This document shows positions 36,069 to 45,283 of a stretch of 64,000 nt of DNA, piece after piece. Below the pieces are notes generated by a model. It ran no database searches. It was not told where the DNA came from and worked only from the letters and a program-made list of their open reading frames with translations. Numbering within the stretch: position 1 is the first letter of the stretch; every line of letters begins with the position of its first letter. This stretch comes from Methanospirillum lacunae (lineage in GTDB: Archaea > Halobacteriota > Methanomicrobia > Methanomicrobiales > Methanospirillaceae), in NCBI RefSeq assembly GCF_046195335.1, contig NZ_CP176093.1; one strand, 5' to 3'. The position numbers and the translations under genes are program-made.

Positions 36069-36081
36069 ACAATTGTTATTT
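36069..36081. promoter_or_regulatory. ACAATTGTTATTT element between divergent SBP and permease genes
   Basis: These 13 bases are identical to 40327-40339, inside the perfect palindrome upstream of the SBP at 40362. A second imperfect palindrome (TTACTAATTGAATTAAGTAA) lies just upstream. They are candidate binding sites for one regulator that controls both directions. Confidence 0.4.
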
Positions 36082-36170
36082 TATTCCACATAAAAAAATC
36101 ATGTAATAAGAAAATATAGGTATATTTCAATAACTAATTATAATACTAGTTAAAATAAATTAACTAAATA

Positions 36171-37208
36171 ATGGCAGTTCCTCTCTTCAAAAAAATAAGC
36201 CATTTTCCCATTTCTTTGGAGATAGGACTCATAGTTTTATCCCCATTTATTCTCGCAGGGTTTTCAATGTTTTTTGGTCAATATTTTCTGGATCCAATCA
36301 CCATTTTTAAAATTTTATTATCACCATTCCTTCACACTCAACAGACCTGGACAGATGCACAGGCAAATGTGATATTTAACATCCGAATCCCAAGGATAAT
36401 CGGAGCATTCCTTATAGGAGGAGGCTTGTCTGTTGCCGGTGCAGTTTACCAGAGTCTTTTTCGAAATCCCATGGTATCCCCTGACATTCTTGGGGTTTCT
36501 TCAGGTGCAGGCTTTGGAGCAGCTATTGCAATATTGTGTTCACTCCCGGTACTGATGATTGAAGGATCAGCATTCTTTTTTGGTCTTGCATCTGTTGGAT
36601 TTGCAGTAACTCTTGCTAAAATATATAAAGGGGAATCAATCCTTGTCCTGGTCTTATCAGGGATAATAATGGGATCACTGTTCACTTCCCTTATCTCACT
36701 GGTCAAATACGTAGCAGATCCAACCGCAAAATTACCTGCGATTACCTACTGGCTCATGGGATCTCTCAGTGCAGTATCAATGTCAGATATTTTCCTCGCC
36801 ATTCCATTCATTCTCCCGGGTGTAGTCTATTGTATGGTAATTGGATGGAGATTAAACGCATTTTCCTTAGGTGATGAAGAAGCAGGCTCTTTGGGAATTG
36901 ATACTACCCGAATGAAATATATCCTCATATTTATCTCAACATTAATTACAGCATATTCAGTATCCATCTGTGGAATAATCGGATGGATAGGTTTGGTTAT
37001 ACCTCATCTTGGTAGGATGCTCATCGGCCCTGACAATGCCCGGTTAATTCCCGCTTCGTTTTTTCTGGGAGCCGCGTACCTTATACTCATAGACAATATT
37101 GCCAGAAACGCTACAAGTGCAGAAATCCCACTAGGAATTCTCACAGCAATTGTTGGTGTCCCATTTTTTGCTTACATTATGGCAAAACGGGATGTTGGGT
37201 GGACATAA
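36171..37208 (+). CDS. FecCD-family ABC transporter permease
   Basis: 345 residues with about ten hydrophobic helices. FecCD hallmarks are present: RIPRIIGAFLIGGGLSVAGA, VYQSLFRNPMVSPDILGVSS, GIIGWIGLVIPHLGRMLIGP, EIPLGILTAIVGVPFFAYIM. It forms the channel for SBP-delivered metal chelates or corrinoids. Its TAA overlaps the ATG of the ATPase gene (TAATG). It is divergent from the SBP at 34890-35975. Confidence 0.92.
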   Translation: MAVPLFKKISHFPISLEIGLIVLSPFILAGFSMFFGQYFLDPITIFKILLSPFLHTQQTWTDAQANVIFNIRIPRIIGAFLIGGGLSVAGAVYQSLFRNPMVSPDILGVSSGAGFGAAIAILCSLPVLMIEGSAFFFGLASVGFAVTLAKIYKGESILVLVLSGIIMGSLFTSLISLVKYVADPTAKLPAITYWLMGSLSAVSMSDIFLAIPFILPGVVYCMVIGWRLNAFSLGDEEAGSLGIDTTRMKYILIFISTLITAYSVSICGIIGWIGLVIPHLGRMLIGPDNARLIPASFFLGAAYLILIDNIARNATSAEIPLGILTAIVGVPFFAYIMAKRDVGWT

Positions 37209-37984
37209 TGTTTGAAGTAGTAGATGCAGGATTTGGATACAGTACTGATCGACAAATATTTCATAATGTATCTTTTTCTGTTGAAAAAGGAGAGATTCTC
37301 TGCATTCTCGGACCAAATGGTATCGGAAAATCAACACTTTTAAAATGTTGTGCACGAATCTTACCTCTAAAATCAGGGGAAATATCGTTACATGGGAAGA
37401 ACCTGAAGCAGTGGAATCGTTCAGATCTGGCAAAAATGATAGGGTATGTACCCCAGGCTCATCATATGGTCTTTCCGTTTAGTGTCCTTCAACTGGTCTT
37501 ACTTGGAAGAACACCACATATATCCGCATATTCCAGGCCCGGAAAAAGGGATACAGAAATTGCAATTGAAGCTTTGAAAGGTGTTGGAATTGAGCATCTT
37601 GTGGATGCCCCTGTCAACAGAATCAGTGGAGGAGAATGTCAACTCGCTATGATTGCCCGTGCCCTCGCCCAGGAACCCTCACTCCTGGTTCTTGATGAAC
37701 CAACAAATCACCTTGATTTTGGAAATCAGGTACGAATTCTTCACATTCTTGATAAATTATCTAAAGAGCGAACCATCTCAATCATCATGTCTTCTCATTA
37801 TCCTGATCATACCTTCCTGCTCTCATGCAAAGTTGGAATCATGCAAAACGGGGTTATAACTCATGTTGGAGATGCAGAAACAGTTGTAACAGATCACTCA
37901 CTTGAAGAGACCTATCAGATCACCATAGGAGTTCATTATATTGAAGAGGTAAAGAGGAATGTTTGTGTGCCATCTTACCCATGA
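37208..37984 (+). CDS. ABC transporter ATP-binding protein (FecE/BtuD-like)
   Basis: 258 residues. Walker A is GPNGIGKST, the Q-loop is YVPQAHH, the signature is RISGGECQLAMIARALAQEP, Walker B is LLVLDEP, and the H-loop is SSHYPDH. The start is the ATG at 37208, which overlaps the permease stop. Together with the permease it forms one of only two importers in the window. Confidence 0.92.
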   Translation: MFEVVDAGFGYSTDRQIFHNVSFSVEKGEILCILGPNGIGKSTLLKCCARILPLKSGEISLHGKNLKQWNRSDLAKMIGYVPQAHHMVFPFSVLQLVLLGRTPHISAYSRPGKRDTEIAIEALKGVGIEHLVDAPVNRISGGECQLAMIARALAQEPSLLVLDEPTNHLDFGNQVRILHILDKLSKERTISIIMSSHYPDHTFLLSCKVGIMQNGVITHVGDAETVVTDHSLEETYQITIGVHYIEEVKRNVCVPSYP

Positions 37985-37999
37985 TAAAAAAATAGGATC

Positions 38000-38911
38000 T
38001 TAATTTTTCTGCTTCTTAATGATAACCTTCAGTGATGATTGTCCATAAAAGTGATATCCTGAACCCCCTTCAACAAGAACATCCAGGATCTCATCTGGTT
38101 CCACAACCCGGTTACCAGCAAGCATGGAGATATTTCTGGCAAAAAAACTCTCTGGAAGCATTGTTGCAGTCGGGCCGATAATAATAACATACGCATCCGG
38201 GTTGCACAACTGAAGAATACTCTCAAGGGTATCATTAATGAGAGTTGTTCCTGATATTATCACCAGATCAGCAGTGGAAACCTCATGAGGAAAATCACTT
38301 TGATTCACGAAAAAAGGCAATTCTTCTGATTTAAGGGTTCTTATATCAAGTTCGGCAATCCGGTATGGCACTTTGTGTTCTTTTAATTGTTTGATAACCG
38401 GGATCAATGCTCCGACAACAACTGCCTTTTTGATCGTTTCCAGATTGATATCAGCAAAAATATCATCCCCTTCTACAATTGAATATAATTCTGAACCTTC
38501 TTTTGGGTTACTGCTCCAGATATCTTCAGATAAAGCGTTTAATGTCGCTATTGCAATAGCACGCTTGATGGGTGCTTGTTGAGACAGGTAATCAAAGGTA
38601 TCAGCAACAGACATCCCTTTCAGTCTTCCGGCCCGGGGCATTGCCTTTGCTGATGAAGGACAACAAACAGACTCAGGTATCTCTTTTATCGGTGTAAAAC
38701 AGATTCCTGATGCTCCATTAGAGAGTTTTACCCCGGTGTAGAAAATCCCGATAACAACACGTTCAAGCGTCAGATTAGCAAGACTGTCCCCATATCGACT
38801 AATTAACCGGTTTTTTGTTTCTTCCAGAATTGAACCCTTTTCATATAATTTTTCATCAGGACCAGTTTTTGAGAGGAAATTATCCTCATTTTGGATTATA
38901 TTATCTTTCAT
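38000..38911 (-). CDS. DUF364 (putative heavy-metal chelation) protein with DUF4213 N-terminal domain
   Basis: 303 residues. The N-terminal half (VVIGIFYTGVKLSNGASGIC, CCPSSAKAMPRAGRLKG) is the DUF4213 type; the C-terminal half has STADLVIISGTTLINDTLES and IIIGPTATMLPESFFARNIS. The final segment (VEGGSGYHFYGQSSLKVII) is shared with the 58117-58965 protein. It converges on the ABC ATPase gene and neighbours SBP genes, fitting a role in cytoplasmic handling of an imported metal. Confidence 0.87.
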   Translation of the reverse strand: MKDNIIQNEDNFLSKTGPDEKLYEKGSILEETKNRLISRYGDSLANLTLERVVIGIFYTGVKLSNGASGICFTPIKEIPESVCCPSSAKAMPRAGRLKGMSVADTFDYLSQQAPIKRAIAIATLNALSEDIWSSNPKEGSELYSIVEGDDIFADINLETIKKAVVVGALIPVIKQLKEHKVPYRIAELDIRTLKSEELPFFVNQSDFPHEVSTADLVIISGTTLINDTLESILQLCNPDAYVIIIGPTATMLPESFFARNISMLAGNRVVEPDEILDVLVEGGSGYHFYGQSSLKVIIKKQKN

Positions 38912-39055
38912 GACTACTTCATTCCCATGTTCTGGATATATATCAGGATCATCTAGGTTTATACCAGGATGATATGATTAGCAGGAGAAAATCCATCCGT
39001 AATCTTTAGAGAAAAAGGAGATGCAGATGATTGGGTGGTCGTTTCAACAACCCGC

Positions 39056-40087
39056 CTATTTATTTACTGATAGTATGGCATCAGCCTCATCATCTGACAG
39101 ATCATACCGGTAGAAGGTCTTGAAGAATGTCTTCATCTCCTTTTTCATATCAACATCTGCGAAAGTGTCAGGATACAGCGTTTTTGCAAGCCAGAGGAAA
39201 CCAAGAGGACTCTCAGGGGATGGACGGCACCACCAGAACCCTCCATTAGGAACATTATACACCTGCCCATTCTTAATAGCAGATAATCCAGATAACTGCG
39301 GATTATTTATTATATCCTTATCCGGATACTTACCATCAGTACTTCCCTGAACAATAATCACATCAGGGTTCCATTCTGCAAGTTTCTCTGGATTTACTTT
39401 TGCATCGCCAAGATCCTTGGCTACATTTATTCCGCCTGATGTAGCGACATATGAAACACCCCAACTTGTATCAGTTCCTAAATCCTTGTTGGAAGCATAA
39501 AAGACTGTCTTTCGCTTATCATCAGGAAGTGATTTCAACCTGTCATTAATAAATTTCTTTTTCTCATCCCAGTAAGCAATTAATTCTTCAGATTTTGCCT
39601 TGTTGTTGAGAAGATCTCCAAAAGCCCTGAATTCATTATAGATTGTGTCAGCAGTAGCTTTCCCGGTTAATGCCTGAAATACCGGGATTCCATTCTCTGT
39701 AATCTTAGGATTGCCTTTCTTTGCTGTTACACTATTAATAACAACATCAGGTTTTAATTTTAAAATGGTCTCCATATTTAGATCATCAAAGCTTCCTGCA
39801 TCTGGCAGGTTCTTAAGTTCAGGGAACATCTTGGTAAACATCGGGAAAAGGTTCATCGCTGACATTCCTACGACTTTTTTAGGATCTCCCATTATGACAA
39901 TTTCCTGGGCGACTCCCCCTTGACAGGCAATAAGTATACTCTGAATATCTGTAGGGACGGAAATCTCTGTGCCACTCATATCAGTTACTGTATGAGTTCC
40001 GGCTGATTCAGCAAAAACCGGGGCAATACATATCAATCCAATAATGGATAATATTGCGAAATATTTTACAAACGATATTCCTTTCAT
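39056..40087 (-). CDS. secreted metal-chelate-type binding protein (PF01497)
   Basis: 343 residues from the ATG at 40087 (KGISFVKYFAILSIIGLICI, signal peptide). The opening is TDMSGTEISVPTD; the first loop is ILIACQGGVAQEIVIMGDPK with Cys. Lobe 2 has WNPDVIIVQGS and the loop GGFWWCRPSPESPLGFLW. The combined Cys residues of both loops could contact a metal. It is divergent from the SBP at 40362. Confidence 0.86.
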   Translation of the reverse strand: MKGISFVKYFAILSIIGLICIAPVFAESAGTHTVTDMSGTEISVPTDIQSILIACQGGVAQEIVIMGDPKKVVGMSAMNLFPMFTKMFPELKNLPDAGSFDDLNMETILKLKPDVVINSVTAKKGNPKITENGIPVFQALTGKATADTIYNEFRAFGDLLNNKAKSEELIAYWDEKKKFINDRLKSLPDDKRKTVFYASNKDLGTDTSWGVSYVATSGGINVAKDLGDAKVNPEKLAEWNPDVIIVQGSTDGKYPDKDIINNPQLSGLSAIKNGQVYNVPNGGFWWCRPSPESPLGFLWLAKTLYPDTFADVDMKKEMKTFFKTFYRYDLSDDEADAILSVNK

Positions 40088-40320
40088 GATAGCCACACCA
40101 GATGGGACCATCCATCCGATAGGTACTATTTGATAAATGTAGCAATTAACAGTTACATTTTGTTAAAATAATTGATATTTATACTCTGTTATTCACGATT
40201 GTAAATCGAACGATGGGTAACCAAATTGTATATCTACTCTTCACTAATTAAAACTAATATATAATATCCAATTAGATCAAAGAATATTAGAACAGATATT
40301 ATCTTAATTAAATACTATAA

Positions 40321-40340
40321 TAAATAACAATTGTTATTTA
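40321..40340. promoter_or_regulatory. perfect 20-bp palindrome, candidate operator
   Basis: TAAATAACAATTGTTATTTA is identical to its reverse complement. It lies just downstream of a TATA-like stretch and 21 bp before the ATG at 40362, so a bound protein would block transcription. Confidence 0.55.
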
Positions 40341-40361
40341 TTGGTCCATATTATACCTATT

Positions 40362-41447
40362 ATGGGCTTTGGCATTCAGACTAAGAACCAAACTATTCAT
40401 CGTCGGTTAATAGTGTTATTATCAGCACTTATGCTCATACTTTTGGCAATAACGCCAGTATGGGCTGCAGATTCTTCAACATCTGGTTCAGATAAAATCA
40501 TAGACGGATATGGTAATACTGCTTCCATTCCTCAAAGTGTTAATACAATTGTTGTAATACAAGGGGCATGTAACGTACCTTCTCTCCTATGTGCTTTAGG
40601 AATTGGTGACAAACTCATTCAGGGTCTTTGTTTCAAAACCCCACTTCAGATAAAATTGCAACCGGATTATGCGAAGATAGATCCGCTTCAGGTTCAGAAT
40701 GGGGAGGCTAACGTGGAGGATCTTGTAAAGCAAAATGCAGATATTGTATTTGGATGGACTAATATTAAAAATGGACAGGCAATTCGGGATGCTGGTGTAA
40801 ATCTCTTTATTGTAAACCTTGATTCATTTGACGAGATGGTTGAGACCATTAAAAGTATTGCAAAGATCACTGGAACTGAAAAGAAAGGAGATGAACTTCT
40901 CCAGACTCTGAATGAAACCATCCAGATGATCGACAGTAAAGTTTCAACCGTCTCCCAGGATAAAAAGAAGAAGGTTTTATTGCTGACTAAGAGTGATCCA
41001 ATCACCGTCATGGGTGCAGACACATTCAACCGTGGACTTATAGAGAAGGCTGGAGGAATATGTGTTACTGACAATATGCCCGGATACTTCCTTGAAACTG
41101 ATATGGAACAGATACTGAAGATGGATCCTGATATCATTCTGGTGTCTGCAACTGGCGGTAACAGTTACAATGATATAATGAACAGTACAGCATGGGATTC
41201 AGTCAGGGCTAAAAAGGAAGGACATATATATCAGGTACCAACAGGAGTATTCTATTGGGATAAACCTGGTTCAGAGAATAATCTGTTTCTCCTATGGGAA
41301 GCAAATAAATTCTACCCAGATCTTGTCTCTGTAGATACTCTGAAGAGTGAAGCACAAAAATTCTATAAGAAGTTCTTCAACTATGACTTAAGTGATGAGG
41401 ATTTTAATTCTATGATAAATCCGGTTAAAAAAGCAAAAACCACTTAA
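40362..41447 (+). CDS. secreted metal-chelate-type binding protein (PF01497)
   Basis: 361 residues from the ATG at 40362; a TTG at 40341 is unlikely because it overlaps the palindrome. The signal peptide is RLIVLLSALMLILLAITPVW. The opening is IDGYGNTASIPQS; the first loop is VIQGACNVPSLLCALGIGDK, followed by GLCF, giving three cysteines near the presumed site. Lobe 2 has MDPDIILVSATG and a FYWDKPGSENNLF loop. No transporter gene is adjacent. It is divergent from the 39056 SBP. Confidence 0.86.
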   Translation: MGFGIQTKNQTIHRRLIVLLSALMLILLAITPVWAADSSTSGSDKIIDGYGNTASIPQSVNTIVVIQGACNVPSLLCALGIGDKLIQGLCFKTPLQIKLQPDYAKIDPLQVQNGEANVEDLVKQNADIVFGWTNIKNGQAIRDAGVNLFIVNLDSFDEMVETIKSIAKITGTEKKGDELLQTLNETIQMIDSKVSTVSQDKKKKVLLLTKSDPITVMGADTFNRGLIEKAGGICVTDNMPGYFLETDMEQILKMDPDIILVSATGGNSYNDIMNSTAWDSVRAKKEGHIYQVPTGVFYWDKPGSENNLFLLWEANKFYPDLVSVDTLKSEAQKFYKKFFNYDLSDEDFNSMINPVKKAKTT

Positions 41448-41813
41448 TACCATTTTTCTTTTTTAGGTCCTTTGAAGGGCCATAATTAATTATCGCGATT
41501 CAATATTGAATCCAGTTCTCAACATTAAGTAGATATTTTAAAAATATAAATTGATAATATTTATTTATCTAAAAATCAAATTAAACAAGTTGAAAGTACT
41601 TTTATGTAGATCAATACGGTTGTATTTTTTTGAATAAACCAAACATGGATCAAATATTGGTACCGTCATTTTCACTATTACTCACAAAGAGATGAAGAAC
41701 ATGCAGACGTTAGAAGGTTAATTCAAAATTAATTTGGATATTTTATCTAAATTACTAGGTTAGATGCGATTATCTGATGAATATCTTTAAAGCAATTATA
41801 ATTCCTGACAACA
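41448..41813. other. intergenic region upstream of the reductase trio
   Basis: 366 bp with no gene. It is AT-rich. A TAGGTTAG element at 41755-41762 resembles half of a DtxR/IdeR-type box. The trio gene at 41814 has no clear ribosome binding site and may be leaderless. Confidence 0.4.
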
Positions 41814-42629
41814 ATGACAGAAGATGATAATATAAATCAAAAAGTAGCAGCAGGTGTAGATATAGGCTCCCTCACGACAAAATCAGTATTAATTTCAGAT
41901 GGAGCCGTTATCGGATCATGTATAATTCCAACTGGTATCTTTCCAGAAAAAAGTGGTTTGGAAGCACTTGAGAAAGCCATGGAGTCAATTGGCTGTGCAG
42001 GGAAAAAACCAACATATACTGTGGCAACCGGTTATGGGAGGATATCAGCACCCTATGCCGATGAAACAGTCACAGAAATAACCTGCCATGCAAAAGGAGC
42101 GTATTCTATCAATCAGGCAACCAGGACGGTGATAGATATGGGAGGACAGGACTGTAAAGTTATCAGGATTGATAATTCAGGTAATGTATCGGATTTTATC
42201 ATGAATGATAAATGTGCAGCAGGCACTGGCCGGTTTCTTGAAGTCATCGCATCAGTATTTAGGGTAAAACTTGAGAATCTTGGCCCTATGGCATTAAAGG
42301 CAGAAGATATCGTCCCAATTAGCAGTACCTGCACCGTATTCGCAGAATCTGAAGTCGTTTCATTGCTCGCGAGAGGGGAAAAGCCGGAAAATATTCTTCG
42401 GGGAGTTCATCATGCTATCGCACACCGCATTACCGGGATGACTATCAGAGTCGGTGTTGAAGATGCTATTTTATTCTCCGGAGGGGTAGCCAAGAATGAA
42501 GGAATGAGGAGAGCTCTGGCAGATGCCTTTAATAAACCGATCATTGTCCCGAACTTTGATCCACAGATTATCGGGGCTCTTGGGGCAGCAAGAATTGCAG
42601 AAAAAAAAGTTTCACGTGATGCATCATGA
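41814..42629 (+). CDS. ATP-dependent activator of 2-hydroxyacyl-CoA-dehydratase type (HgdC/BcrAD, ASKHA fold)
   Basis: 271 residues. ASKHA motifs: AGVDIGSLTTKSVLI (phosphate 1), TVIDMGGQDCKVI (phosphate 2), and FSGGVAKNEGMRRAL (adenosine). The cluster-ligand cysteines lie in NDKCAAGTGRF and SSTCTVFAESE. Such activators form dimers with a bridging [4Fe-4S] cluster and inject a low-potential electron into a partner on ATP hydrolysis. The stop overlaps the next gene (ATGA), and that gene overlaps the third, so the three form one unit. Confidence 0.88.
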   Translation: MTEDDNINQKVAAGVDIGSLTTKSVLISDGAVIGSCIIPTGIFPEKSGLEALEKAMESIGCAGKKPTYTVATGYGRISAPYADETVTEITCHAKGAYSINQATRTVIDMGGQDCKVIRIDNSGNVSDFIMNDKCAAGTGRFLEVIASVFRVKLENLGPMALKAEDIVPISSTCTVFAESEVVSLLARGEKPENILRGVHHAIAHRITGMTIRVGVEDAILFSGGVAKNEGMRRALADAFNKPIIVPNFDPQIIGALGAARIAEKKVSRDAS

Positions 42630-43807
42630 CCTTACCAGCACTTAAGAAAATTCGTGATGCAGTAAAGCAACGACCAAGTGCGTTAGAATCTGAAAGAAAT
42701 AACGGGAAAATTGTCATCGGATGGTTTGGTTATTTCATACCAGAAGAGATAATTCATGCCCTTGGAATGATCCCTGTCCGGTTAGGCAAAGGAGGAGATG
42801 AACGATTAGTTGAACTCGGGGCACGATACATATCCTCACAGAATTGTGCCTTTATTCGTGGATCTATGGGTATGTTTGCAGAAAACACTGACCCATATAT
42901 CCGAGCTGCTGATGTTGTTGCTTTTGACAATGCCTGCATGCAGATCTACCGGCTAGGTGAGGTATCAAAGTACTATTTTAAGAAAAAAACATTATTTCTT
43001 GGTGTTCCTAGAAATCCGCATTCAGTCGCTGCTCAAAAATATTTCAGGGGTGAGATAGAGCATTTTACCCGGAATCTCGAGGTTATTGCGGGCAGAAAAA
43101 TTGATACGTTAAATTTGGCAGAGTCGATAGATCTCTTTCAAAACATCAGAGATAGTACCAAAAAGATGTTTCAATCTCTTCTGGCTGCTGATTGCCCTCT
43201 CAACTGGAAAGAAGCCAATGAGGTTGTTCACGCAGGATACTATCTTGACAAACGGATTTACTTCTCCCTTTTACAGGAGTTACTAAGTGAAATTGAATCA
43301 TCTCCAAAGAGTTCCGGTAAGAAAAGTCAGGATATCAGGATTATTCTTTCAGGAAGTGCTATCGCTCCAGGAGATGAGAAACTGGTAGATCTGATTGAGC
43401 AGATGAATGGAACAATCGTACGGGATGATCTCTGGACAGGTCTGAACCCTTCCCTGAATATGCACATAGAACATCCTTCTGTTTCCAGTATTGCTGATGC
43501 GTATTTGAACCGGATACCCCACTATACTCTTCCCTGTTTAGAAATGGATAATGATACCAGGTTTGAGCATCTGATGTCTGCAGTCCTTGAAACCAAGGCA
43601 AATGGGGTCATTTATCATACAATACGCTACTGTGATTCAGCAACCTTTAAAACAACAGGGCTGAAAAACCGTCTTAAAAATGTTGGAGTGCCTTTACTTG
43701 AAATTCATACCGAATACTCAGGTTCTGACGTTGAAGCAATCAGGACAAGAGTTGAAGCATTCTTCGAGATTCTGAAAGGACAAAATAGTCCGGAGGTACG
43801 AGCATGA
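42626..43807 (+). CDS. 2-hydroxyacyl-CoA-dehydratase-family (HGD-D) subunit 1
   Basis: 393 residues. Domain shape and motifs: IVIGWFGYFIPEEIIHALGM, SSQNCAFIRGSMGM, DNACMQIYRLGE, HTIRYCDSATF. The cysteines could ligate an Fe-S cluster as in dehydratase or double-cubane proteins. It is the partner of the activator (4-bp overlap) and of the 465-residue subunit (4-bp overlap). Family members reduce very stable substrates; the substrate here need not be a CoA ester. Confidence 0.85.
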   Translation: MTLPALKKIRDAVKQRPSALESERNNGKIVIGWFGYFIPEEIIHALGMIPVRLGKGGDERLVELGARYISSQNCAFIRGSMGMFAENTDPYIRAADVVAFDNACMQIYRLGEVSKYYFKKKTLFLGVPRNPHSVAAQKYFRGEIEHFTRNLEVIAGRKIDTLNLAESIDLFQNIRDSTKKMFQSLLAADCPLNWKEANEVVHAGYYLDKRIYFSLLQELLSEIESSPKSSGKKSQDIRIILSGSAIAPGDEKLVDLIEQMNGTIVRDDLWTGLNPSLNMHIEHPSVSSIADAYLNRIPHYTLPCLEMDNDTRFEHLMSAVLETKANGVIYHTIRYCDSATFKTTGLKNRLKNVGVPLLEIHTEYSGSDVEAIRTRVEAFFEILKGQNSPEVRA

Positions 43808-45201
43808 GAGTTGATTACCCACCGTTCACATACCCGGATGAGATTAAACCATTGGTTCTTGAAACTGAGGATTTAAATTTTTCTGATGGAACTACGGTTA
43901 CAGCTGAACAGATATGGCACTTTATGACAGTAACCGGACCCAAACGTTTTCCATTTGCTTTTTCAACTAACCCGGCATTTGGTCATCAGTTATCAGGGGA
44001 TGTTTCCCTTATCAGCGGAATCAGAAGAAACTACCTGGGTATGACCGGAATCGATAGACTTCGGAAATTTGTCAGAAATAAAACACCGTTGATCCTCGTA
44101 CAGGGAGGAATTACTTCAGACTTATACCAGGCAGCGGGATGCATTTCAGTTGGTCCGATGTTTTTAAGAGGGTGGATCATGAATACTCAGGAGGGGAGAG
44201 CGTATAAAAATGCAAATCTCACCGGGGCATCTCTTCTCGAAGAAGCACGGCAGAATCTCTCTTTTGAGTGCTGCAATCTTATCGCAAACGTTGGTCTGTT
44301 GAAAACCCGTGATCTTCCAATATCAGCAATAGCACCCTGTCTCTGTTCACGCTGCTCAGATATGGCATATGCAGTTGAGGCATATCGAAGTGAATCCAGT
44401 AGTATTCCAACGATATTAATCGATTATCCAAGTAATTTTGAAGAAGGAGAATGGAGAGTTGAATACATAAAGGAAGAACTTCATTCCCTTGTCCATCAAT
44501 TAGAAAAGGTAACCGGAAAAGAAGTCACTGATGACGATATCCGTAAAGAAATAAAGATTCAAAACAAAGCACGATCTCTCGTCCGGGAATGTGAACAGGT
44601 ATGGTGGAGCGGGAAAGTACCCCCGACAAACAGCGTTGATGGCGGATTTGCTCATCTCGGGATGATGGGCGCTTTTGATTTTCCAGTAGCCAACCAGGTT
44701 CTCAAAGAAACCAGAGATGAACTGCAAACCAGAGTCAACAATGGGGTCAAAGGCTTTGGGCTTGTTGATGATCCGGCACGGCTCTTTGTCTGTGGATCGT
44801 GTGTTATGCCTAATGCCAACTTTGTTGACCGAAAAGGCGGTGTACTTGTTGGTAGCGATGATGTCTGGAGTTCTATCTGTATGAATGTAAAAGAGACTGG
44901 CGATCCGTATGAGAACCTTGCGGTTTCATATGCCTCCCTTCCATACGAGCGATCAACAGAAGAACGGGCAAAATGGACCGTAGAACAGGTAAAAGCATCC
45001 CGGGCAGATGGTGTTGTATTCATGTTCAACTGGGGATGCAATTATCAGAGTGCCATAGCCGGAATGATAACTGATTACATCAAAGAAGAGACCGGTCTTC
45101 CTGCAATTAGTATTGAAGTTGGTGAACTGACACGAATGGAGTCACTGGAGCAGTCCCATAACCGGGTTGAATCATTTATAGAGATGATTAAATCATCTTA
45201 A
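43804..45201 (+). CDS. 2-hydroxyacyl-CoA-dehydratase-family (HGD-D) subunit 2
   Basis: 465 residues. Family motifs include LILVQGGITSDLYQAAGCIS, APCLCSRCSDMAYAVE, FVCGSCVMPN, and MFNWGCNYQSAIAGM near the end. The CLCSRC motif and the late Cys are candidates for cluster ligands. It ends the three-gene unit. The context (SBPs on both sides) argues for a reductive step on an imported or metal-containing compound rather than amino-acid fermentation. Confidence 0.83.
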   Translation: MRVDYPPFTYPDEIKPLVLETEDLNFSDGTTVTAEQIWHFMTVTGPKRFPFAFSTNPAFGHQLSGDVSLISGIRRNYLGMTGIDRLRKFVRNKTPLILVQGGITSDLYQAAGCISVGPMFLRGWIMNTQEGRAYKNANLTGASLLEEARQNLSFECCNLIANVGLLKTRDLPISAIAPCLCSRCSDMAYAVEAYRSESSSIPTILIDYPSNFEEGEWRVEYIKEELHSLVHQLEKVTGKEVTDDDIRKEIKIQNKARSLVRECEQVWWSGKVPPTNSVDGGFAHLGMMGAFDFPVANQVLKETRDELQTRVNNGVKGFGLVDDPARLFVCGSCVMPNANFVDRKGGVLVGSDDVWSSICMNVKETGDPYENLAVSYASLPYERSTEERAKWTVEQVKASRADGVVFMFNWGCNYQSAIAGMITDYIKEETGLPAISIEVGELTRMESLEQSHNRVESFIEMIKSS

Positions 45202-45283
45202 TTCTTCTTTTTGGGTTAAGTACTATCAAGCAATCTTGTCAATATAAAAAAAGATTTCGAATCTATCCAATTCTTAAAACCCA

